DNA from: Craterostigma plantagineum
Taxonomy: Eukaryota > Streptophyta > Magnoliopsida > Lamiales > Linderniaceae
Assembly (NCBI GenBank): GCA_027422505.1
Contig: JAPQWV010000338.1
Coordinates: 1 to 64,000 of the forward strand
DNA length: 64,000 nucleotides
Reading direction: 5' to 3'
Shown: piece after piece, positions 56,690 through 64,000 of the stretch
How the letters are laid out: the number at the start of each line of letters is the position of its first letter
How positions within the stretch are numbered: position 1 is the stretch's first letter
Notes under the pieces: generated by a model
Seen by the model: the letters and a program-made list of their open reading frames with translations, nothing else
What the model was told of the DNA's origin: nothing
Database searches by the model: none
Made by a program: the position numbers and the translations under genes

Positions 56690-58570
56690 ATATTATCGAT
56701 TGTTTCAATCGAGCTTCCACCGTTACAATGATACCAGATAACTAGCAGCCGGTACCAAATCTAGCTTATAGTTTCCTATAAATCCGTATGCATACCATAT
56801 GATAGCTTATTAATACCTATTAACTGATCTATAATGACAGATAAACGACCTTCCATACCAAGTTTTGGGAACAGTTGTATAGCCATCAATCCGTCGATCT
56901 TACATTTTGGCAAACCATGAGCGACGAACAGTAGAGCCAACACTGTGTTTCATAAATTTGTTCAGGATATGGATTTCTCGAATTTGTACAAAATATCTTC
57001 AATTTCGACCGAATCGGGATTTGATTTTCATCGTGTTTTTATTATTTGCATCAAATGAATTTGAAATTTTACCCGTAAAATCGAACATTCGAGACCTGAA
57101 TAACATGATAGACCGTCTAGGACACAGCCAAAATGGTTTGGTGCATGATGTGTGTTCGTGCAGATGGAAATAATATATACGATCGATTGTTTCGATCGAG
57201 TTTCTAGTTATAGTGATAGCAGATAATAGGCAACTGGTATCAAATATTTCTTACAAATACCTTTAAATTAGTACGTATACCAAATCTATGATTAGCAATA
57301 CCAGTTAACTGTCTTACAAAGACAGATGAATGACCGTCCATACCACGTGTCGGGAACAGTTGTTTAGGCAACAATCCGTCGATTTTAAATTTCGGCAAAC
57401 CATTAGCGACGAACGATAGAGCTAACACGGTGCTTCCGAGATTTGTTCAGGATATGGGTCTCTCGAATTTGTGGAAAATATCTTCGATTTCGACCTAATT
57501 GGGTTCAATTTTCATCGTGTTTTTATTATTTGCGTCAAATGAATATGAAAATTGTACCCGTAAAATCGAACATTCAAGACCTGAATAACATGATAGACCG
57601 TCTAGGACACGGCCAAATTGGTTGGTGCATGATGTGTGTTCGTGCAAGTGGAACTAATATATATGATCGATTGTTTGATCGAGTTTCCAGTTATAGTGAT
57701 ACAGATAATAGGCAACTGGTATCAAATATTTCTTACAATACCTTTAAATTAGTACGTATACCATATCTCTTATTAGCAATACCAGTTAACTGTATTACAA
57801 AGACATATGAATGACCGTCCATACCACGTGTCGGGAACAATTGTTTAGGCAACAATCCGGCGATTTTAAATTTCGGCAAACCATTAGCGACGAACGATAG
57901 AGCTAATACGGTGCTTCCGAGATTTGTTCAGGATATGGGTCTCTCGAATTTGTGCAAAATATCTTCAATTTCGACTGAATCGGGATTCGATTTTCACCGT
58001 GTTTTTATTATTTGCGTCAAATGAATTTGAAGATTTTACCCATAAAATCCAACATTCGAGACCTGAATAACATGATAAACCGTCTAGCACACATCAAACT
58101 TAGTTTGGTGCAGGATGAGTGTTCGTGCAGATGGAAATAATATATATGATCGATTGTTTCGATCGTGTTTCCACTGTTATACAATTACCCGATAATTGGC
58201 AAGCTCTACCAAATCCAGCTTACCAATACCTTTCAATTTGTACCTATACCCATATGATAGCTTATCAATACCTACTAATTGTTACATGATGACAGATACT
58301 TAACTATACATACCATGTTTCGGGAACAGTTGTTTAGGCAACAATCCGACGATTTTAAATTTCGTCAAACCATGAGCGACGAACAATAGAGCCAATATTG
58401 TGTTTCATAGATTTGTTCACGATATGGGTTTCTCGAATTTGTACAAAATATCTTCAATTTTGATCGAATCGAGATTCGATTTCATCGTGTTTTTACTATT
58501 TGCGTCAATAGAGTTCGAACAAAATACCCGTGAAATCGAACATTTCGAAACCTGAATATCAAAACAAACC
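56690..58570. repeat. Right subterminal tandem array, about 482-bp period
   Basis: Four head-to-tail copies, starts near 56697, 57181, 57661 and 58145, each opening with a TCGATTGTTT(C)GATCGAG-like palindrome. Each contains CAACAATCCG, TTTGTTCAGGATATGG and AACATTCGAGACCTGAATA. Apparent ORFs in it are repeats of the same reading frame, not genes. Confidence 0.88.
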
Positions 58571-58848
58571 ATCGTGGATAGACCTACTTTCATTTCCGAG
58601 GATAACGAAAACAGAAATCTGTGCACTATTTTTTATTGGAAAAAAAATTATTTCCTTAATAATATGGTTAACGATGGTAACAGAAAACTGGTTCTAGTTA
58701 CCTCTTATTACATAACTTCGTAGGGATATTTTGCTAAGATCAAGTATTTGGTCCTTTTCTCTAAAGTTGAAAGATAATGGGTCCTTAATACTGAAATTAT
58801 TACTGACAGGACCTGAATTATAATATGGAACTGGGGCTTAATAGCCTC

Positions 58849-58857
58849 TTATTTATT
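58849..58857. repeat. MULE target site duplication TTATTTATT (right)
   Basis: Partner of 49464-49472. Confidence 0.8.
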
Positions 58858-60023
58858 TCAAACTACATCCAAAAAGCCCCTTGTGAACAGTCAAACATAG
58901 GGATCGGTGCCTATAGATTCTATTTCACTCACTCCACAACCAAGAAAAGCAACGTGGTCAAGTGTTTTAACTACGAGACAAATCAACTTTATGAAATTTA
59001 AGTATAAGTGTATTTATTTATATTTGTCTCTATATATCTAAAGTTCGTAGAGAGAAGCGTATCCTAGAAGCGAAAGTGACCCCTTCTTTAACGCCCCTTA
59101 CAACGTCATTCAAATCTAAATCAACTAAACCTTGGATATGCTAAACAATTGGTCTAATTAGCAGTAGCAGCCATGCAAATAAAGAAAATTATAGGGGTGA
59201 CCTTCTGCTCAGCATTCCCCCTAACCCGACTACCTGAAGATAGTAATTTTTAGGACATATGGACAGATAGGTAGGATATCTGGGGACCTGTGACCTTGTA
59301 CGGAAAAAGTAAGATGGGCTCTGACATCTAAATAGTTTGAACGGGAAATATTGGGTAAAACCGACCAAGGGACACGTGGATGGCTGTGAGTGGTCGACAT
59401 TGTGAACAGAGAGGAGGTGCGCCAGTCTGACAATAGTACATTCGCAGGTGCTGCCTCTCCTAGGTTGTACCAGACGTTGCTATCATGTGGTCCCAAAGGA
59501 CTGCCAGCTGGAGCGACAAAGGGAAAACGGATATATGTGAATAAGAGAAGATCAGATAGGAGAGAGACTCAAGACAACACACAAAACACTTAGAAAATCT
59601 TCTGTATTCATCTTCTTCATTCTCTCTTTTCGCCATGAAAGCACTGTAACGAGTGAAGTAAGGTCGAGTGTGTAGATCCCGACTGTCTCTAGTAAATACT
59701 ATTTCCGACGGCCCATGGACGTTGGACATCTGTCCGAACCACGTAAAGTCTGTGTCTCTTTCATTTTCTTTCTTCCTCAGCACTAAAATATAGACTCTAA
59801 AATGCACCAAGAACACAAGGCCCAGTCCGTTTCACCCATCACCATCTTTCCCGGACCAAATACTGTTGATCGGGGTCGCAACCCGCATCAGACAAGAAAG
59901 ATGGATTGGCAGCAACTTGCGAAGGAAAAACAAAAGGTGGAGACCCCTAAATTGTTATCATAATATATGGAGGGCTAACTTAAAAACATCGTATATATAT
60001 TTAAATCAGGTTGATAAATAATA
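58858..60023. other. Intergenic sequence with a possible LTR remnant
   Basis: No gene. 59540-59780 (TTCTGTATTCATCTTCTTC, CCGAACCACGTAAAG, TGTGTCTCTTTCATTTTC) has the look of the transcribed end of an old LTR, but no ends, primer site or coding region could be fixed. Confidence 0.35.
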
Positions 60024-60330
60024 GAGGTAATTACATTTCAGGCTCATTTAGTAGTTCTGCTTTTGATTTCAGGCCCTAATGTTTCATATAGATATAAATA
60101 CCTAAATTTAAGTTTCATTAGGAAATAAGGAGCTAATCCATGAAAAAAGACATATTTGCCCATAATAAACAAAAAGAATTATGAATCACTGCCATCGCCT
60201 TCAAACGAGCAAAACAACCATGAAGAAGTGGTATAGACTGTACATAAAGTGGTACTGTAGATCCATGAAGTGGTACTGTGGACCCATGAAGTGGTACTGT
60301 AGATCCATGAACGGGTGACTCGGCACTTCA
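60024..60330 (+). mobile_element. Second MULE terminus, truncated
   Basis: Starts GAGGTAATTACATTTCAGGC after TAAATAATA; it continues TTTGATTTCAGGCCCTAATG and ACATATTTGCCC, resembling the left end at 49473. A 21-bp minisatellite lies at 60244-60312 (ATGAAGTGGTACTGTAGATCC, three to four copies). The partner end is missing. Confidence 0.45.
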
Positions 60331-61231
60331 CACATCTCAAGCACCCACCTCACAACCCACATCTCACTACTCTTACGGCTGAGAACACAGCGGAGAGCCG
60401 AGTCATCACAGACGCCTTTTGCGGATGAGAGTTCGAAGAAAAGGCGTTGCTTGCTCACACGATGGGAGACGTTCGCAATGATGCTTTCATTTGATTCATC
60501 GTTGTTCTCATCGTTTAGTATGTAGCTTAAGTTTATATGTGATTGAGGCAATGTGAGGTCGGATTATGAGTTAGTCTTATTCGCATCATATTTATTCGTA
60601 TGAATAGAGTTATGTGTCCTATGTTTGAGTTTAATGCTTGGGTCTGCCTGATCAACATATGCACATTTTTTTATTAGTCTATGAGACAGACAAAGTGATT
60701 GGACTGGTTAGAACCATAAACATAGAACATCACGACGTAAAATCGACTAGAAATGGAACTCGGTTTCGTACGTGTGGTTTCTGAGATCTTAGCCTGCAAA
60801 GGCGTTTAAACATGGGGAATCTCATAAAATTAAATGCATGCATAGAATCATATAGTCATATACGGATTGGACTCTATCTCGCATACGGTCGGTATTGTGG
60901 GACAAACGAGTAACGATTATTTTAGGAAATTCTACCTTGACTGAGACTCGTATTATTTTTTTATGATTGATGCGTGGAGACGTAGGAATCGAGCCGAGCA
61001 TGCGCCTCGCTTACCTTGTGTCAATCGTCTATTTGCATTTAGTTGTTTCTTTGCGCTTTTATCTGGTTTGATTTTAAAAATCTCAAAAAAATCATAAAAA
61101 CATCTCATTAGAAAATTGCTTTAATCTAAATTAAATTTCGGAGAGTTGTCCTCGTGGATCGATACTTGGACTTATGTCCATTTTATACTACATGCACGAC
61201 CAAGTACACTTGCTAGTATTCGAGCATGTCA
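60330..61231 (+). repeat. 5' LTR of Athila-type element D, 5' truncated
   Basis: + orientation. Reverse complement of the 3' two thirds of LTR C2 (for example TTAATGCTTGGGTCTGCC and ACTTGCTAGTATTCGAGCAT), ending GCATGTCA at 61231. The promoter half is not present. Confidence 0.75.
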
Positions 61232-61237
61232 AGTTTT

Positions 61238-61255
61238 TGGCGCCGTCGCCTGGGA
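61238..61255 (+). promoter_or_regulatory. Primer binding site, tRNA-Asp type (element D)
   Basis: TGGCGCCGTCGCCTGGGA, 6 bp after the LTR end. Two differences from the site of element A. Confidence 0.85.
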
Positions 61256-61545
61256 CAGCGGTGTCATTACTTTTAGGTTTAATTATGATTTTAATGTAGA
61301 AATTATTATTATTATTATTTGTTTGCTGGAAGTATTATTTTTTCATAAAAATATTATTATTATTAGCATTACTATTATTATAATCATCATTTTTATTTTT
61401 CTACTTTAATTTTTATTATTATGTTTTTTCTCGCACGTCATCTACTTCAGACTTTGCTACCGGACTTATTTATGTTGATTTTTAATCCTCTGTAGAAATA
61501 TTGTTTGGTGCGTGAAGCTCAAATAAGGAACCATTACTACTCGAC
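61256..61545 (+). other. Element D leader
   Basis: Low-complexity ATT-rich leader (TTATTATTATTATT tracts at 61305-61410). It parallels the C1 leader (39006-39170), which has the same ATT-rich tract. Confidence 0.7.
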
Positions 61546-63040
61546 ATGGAAATAGAAGACGCGCCAACGCAACAACCGAAATCGTAGACAAAAGATGTAG
61601 GATCAATAACAAGACAATCACGAGGGACAAAATAACTAGGAGTTGATTATTCGACGACCCAGTCTGCTGAGCCGAGCACTTCCGGGCCAGCTTGATGGTA
61701 ATGACCCAATCATCATCCCAGATAGACCAGAAAACCAGTTCTAGATCAAGCCGGTTACTATACACAGGTGACTGGTTCGGTGCAATTTCACGGGTTGACC
61801 AACGAGGATGCGAACACACATATCACCAAATTATCACATATTTGCAGAATGAGTAAGTAACAAGGTGTGTCGAAGGAAATCATAAGACTAACATTTTTTT
61901 CATTCTCTTTGACAGGAAAAGCATCAGAGTGGTTCTCATCACTTCCACACGCATCCATTAATAGCTGGGAGGAATTCGTGGAAGTTTCTCTTGGCAAATA
62001 TTATCCACTATCAAGAACTAGCGAAAGATCAGGGCCGAACTCGTGAACTTCAAACAAGAAGGTGGGGATTCACTGAGCGATGCATGGTATAGATACAAGA
62101 GTCTCATAGACAATACCCAAACCATAGCCTCCAACTAGTCGCACAGATAAATTCATTTTTTTTGGGTTAAACGCACAGAATAAGCGAATTATTGACGCGG
62201 GATGTGTGCGGAATTTTATGGAGTTAGGTGATCAGGATGCACTCGCAGCTATTGAATGGATCGCAGCTTATCCGGCGAGATATACCATGCAAGATATAGA
62301 TTGTCGGATAGCTGGCGTGCATGAGATAAATAGCTCAATGGAAGCACAATTCGCTATACATAAGAGGCTGGACGAGCTCAAAGTTAAAGATGCTGAGACG
62401 GTAATCACTTCCAGAATGGACCAAAGAACGTATACTCAACACCTATGATCCGAGTTGGAGAAATCATCCAAACCTATCATATAGAAATTCACACTACGAG
62501 AAGCCTCCGACATTTTCGAGCCAACAAGAGCGACCACCTTTTCAGAAGCGTCAAGGACAACAAGACATACACAACAACAACACAAACACAAAAATAACAA
62601 CAACAACAACAAACAGAAACAAGTTGGGAGGAAACCCTTGAGAAATTGGTAGCGATACAAGGCAATGAGAATCGCAAGGCAGAGGAGCGCTTCGAAAGTT
62701 TAGAGACAAGGGTCAACACTAATTTTCAAGATCGACAAGCTACGATCCACAACCTAGCAACAACGGTGGGACAACTTGCAAGCATGGTATCCGAACGCAA
62801 ACAAGGTGTACTCCCGAGCGACACCGAGAAGAATCCTAGAGGGTATGCAAAGGCAGTTCAACTACGGAATGGAAAGATGCTCGAGCCAGCTCCAGAAACC
62901 CAAAAGGCGGAGGAAAAGATCGAAACAGAAGGTGCCGATCATAGTACTTCCACGATCACGAAGACGTTGGACTCTCCACTGTCCGAAACGAAGGCAGAGC
63001 CAGAGCCGCCAGGGCCATCTTTTCGTTTTGGGTGGCCCTA
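61546..63040 (+). pseudogene. Element D gag
   Basis: Start MEIEDAPTQQPKS at 61546, with stops soon after. Capsid landmarks: HGLTNEDANTHI (61785-61820, shifted), LTGKASEWFSSLPHASINSW (61908-61970), NFMELGDQDALAAIEWIAAY (62215-62275). The C-terminus 62646-63040 (LATTVGQLASMVSERKQGVL, KNPRGYAKAVQLRNGK) matches that of element B (15967-15719). Several frameshifts. Confidence 0.82.
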
Positions 63041-63215
63041 GGCCCCTGGCCCGTTTGGCCTTATGTGGCCTTCTAAAAAAATTTGGTCTTTACAATAATT
63101 TTTTATGCCAAACGGGCAGCGGCTATTGGACCGGGTAATAGTCTTTACTAGGCCACATTTTTCATTTTGTGGCCTTATTTACACCGGGCCGGATTTGTGG
63201 CCATGTATTGTAGGC
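63041..63215. repeat. Small hairpin-bearing insertion between gag and protease
   Basis: About 175 bp unlike the surrounding element, with a perfect 11-bp inverted repeat GCCCGTTTGGC (63049-63059) / GCCAAACGGGC (63107-63117) and four GTGGCC words. It separates gag from protease codons that are close together in element B. MITE-like, but no clear target duplication seen. Confidence 0.45.
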
Positions 63216-64000
63216 CTGCTTGCACCGGCTCAATCCCACCCTGAAAGCCGCTACCACCAATAAGCATAAGCAATTTGAACGATTTATTAATATTTTTAAG
63301 AATCTTGAACATAATATTCCTTTTGTTGAAGCGCTTTTTCAGATGCCAAAGTATGCAAAATTCATAAAGGAGTATTGTCGAACCAGAATAAGTTGGAGGA
63401 ACATGGTACGATAGCGCTCAACGAAGAATGTTCAACGAAGCTACAAAGGAAGCTACCACCGAAAATCAAAGACGGATGGAGTTTCTCAATCCCTAGTTCT
63501 ATAGGCTCGCTTTCATTTACTAATGTATTGTGTGACTTAGGTGCAAGCATCAATATATTGCCTTTTTTGCTTCTTAAGAAATTAGGATTCGGTTAGCCAA
63601 AACCCACATCTATGATTCTTCAACTAGCGGATAGGTCGATCATATACCCACGAGGAATCGTCGAGGATGTACTAGTGAAGGCTGGAGAACACTACTTTCC
63701 AGCAGATATTGTGGTATTAGACATAGAGGAAGATACCGATATCCTTTGATACTTGGAGACCATTCCTAAATACGGCAAGACTGCTCATTGACGTCGGTAA
63801 TGGTAAACGCATCCTACAAATAGGGGACGAGAAAGTAGTATTCAATGTTTATAAATGAATGAAACATCCCACTGATGATGATTCATGTTCCTTTATTGAT
63901 ACTATTAACTCATGTGCTATTGAGTATTTTAAGGCTTTCAGGAACAAAGATGAGTTGGAACATGCTTAACCCGGAGAAGATATCGATAACAAGAATTAGT
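63216..64000 (+). pseudogene. Element D retropepsin region, continues off the edge
   Basis: KNLEHNIPFVEALFQMPKYA (63300-63357), then after a shift LNEECSTKLQRKLPPKIKDG and VLCDLGASINILPFLLLKKL (63530-63590), with DLGA as in element B. Stops at 63594 and near 63748, then a shifted EDVLVKAGEHYFPADIVVLD piece. Pol beyond the protease is outside the window. Confidence 0.82.

Larger units (their letters stand above)
49473..58848 (+). mobile_element. Mutator-like element, 9,376 bp, with ULP-like gene (Kaonashi-like)
   Basis: Left end GAGTTAATTTCG and right end (reverse complement) GAGGCTATTAAG fit the GAG-type termini of Mutator elements. The next 150 bp on both sides share words such as AGCCCCA and AAGGACCCA in inverted orientation. 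A 9-bp duplication flanks it. Inside are subterminal tandem arrays, a Ulp1-like gene and a MULE transposase. Carriage of a ULP gene is known from the Kaonashi group of plant MULEs. Confidence 0.82.

Noticed and set aside
56907..57814. Two similar open frames with FRIWxSRIC
   Set aside because: They are the same reading frame repeated in successive 482-bp array units, not genes.
59540..59880. Full LTR retrotransposon
   Set aside because: It looks like an LTR leader but has no definable TG...CA ends, primer site or coding region; left as a low-confidence remnant.

Overview
The window is repeat-dense nuclear DNA from a flowering plant, probably a eudicot. It carries Ty3/gypsy elements of the Athila and Del/Tekay (chromovirus) types with tRNA-Asp-like primer sites, a Ty1/copia-type gag, a CACTA element, a L1-type LINE, a Stowaway MITE, a Mutator-like element (MULE), and exon scraps of plant nuclear genes. 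No intact host gene, tRNA, rRNA or CRISPR array was seen. The species cannot be named from the sequence alone.

1-25.9 kb is a stack of LTR retrotransposons. A degenerate + strand Tekay-type element (pol 2482-4513, LTR from 4548) was hit in its RT/RNase H region by an Athila-type element (A, minus strand, LTR 960-2481, gag running off the left edge). A second Athila-type element (B, minus strand) has gag, protease, RT, RNase H and integrase between 17340 and 11936, all degenerate. Its 5' LTR (up to 25880) holds a 3,760-bp solo LTR (21491-25250, target duplication ATCCG). A second solo LTR sits in the first codons of its gag, and one inversion (about 19613-21162) has since split both that LTR and the Athila LTR.

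25.9-42 kb holds a copia LTR, a defective CACTA element (minus strand, terminus at 30870), a copia-like gag fragment fused to a LINE ORF1, and two related LTR elements. One of these (C1, 35158-39385) has LTRs, a primer site and a polypurine tract but only one 388-residue ORF and no pol, so it is non-autonomous.

42.4-48.6 kb is a cluster of truncated exons from at least six unrelated host genes: SMAX1-like, aspartokinase, an NDUFAF5-like methyltransferase, a PPR-DYW protein, a RecQ helicase and an ABCC transporter. Introns are kept in several, so they were copied as DNA.

49.2-58.9 kb holds a 241-bp Stowaway MITE and, one base past its TA duplication, a 9,376-bp MULE with GAG-type termini and a 9-bp TTATTTATT duplication. 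The MULE has tandem subterminal arrays at both ends, a Ulp1-protease-like gene with an acidic repeat, and a MULE transposase spoiled by only a few lesions. 60-64 kb holds a second MULE terminus and a + strand Athila-type element (D) with LTR end, primer site, gag and protease, running off the right edge.
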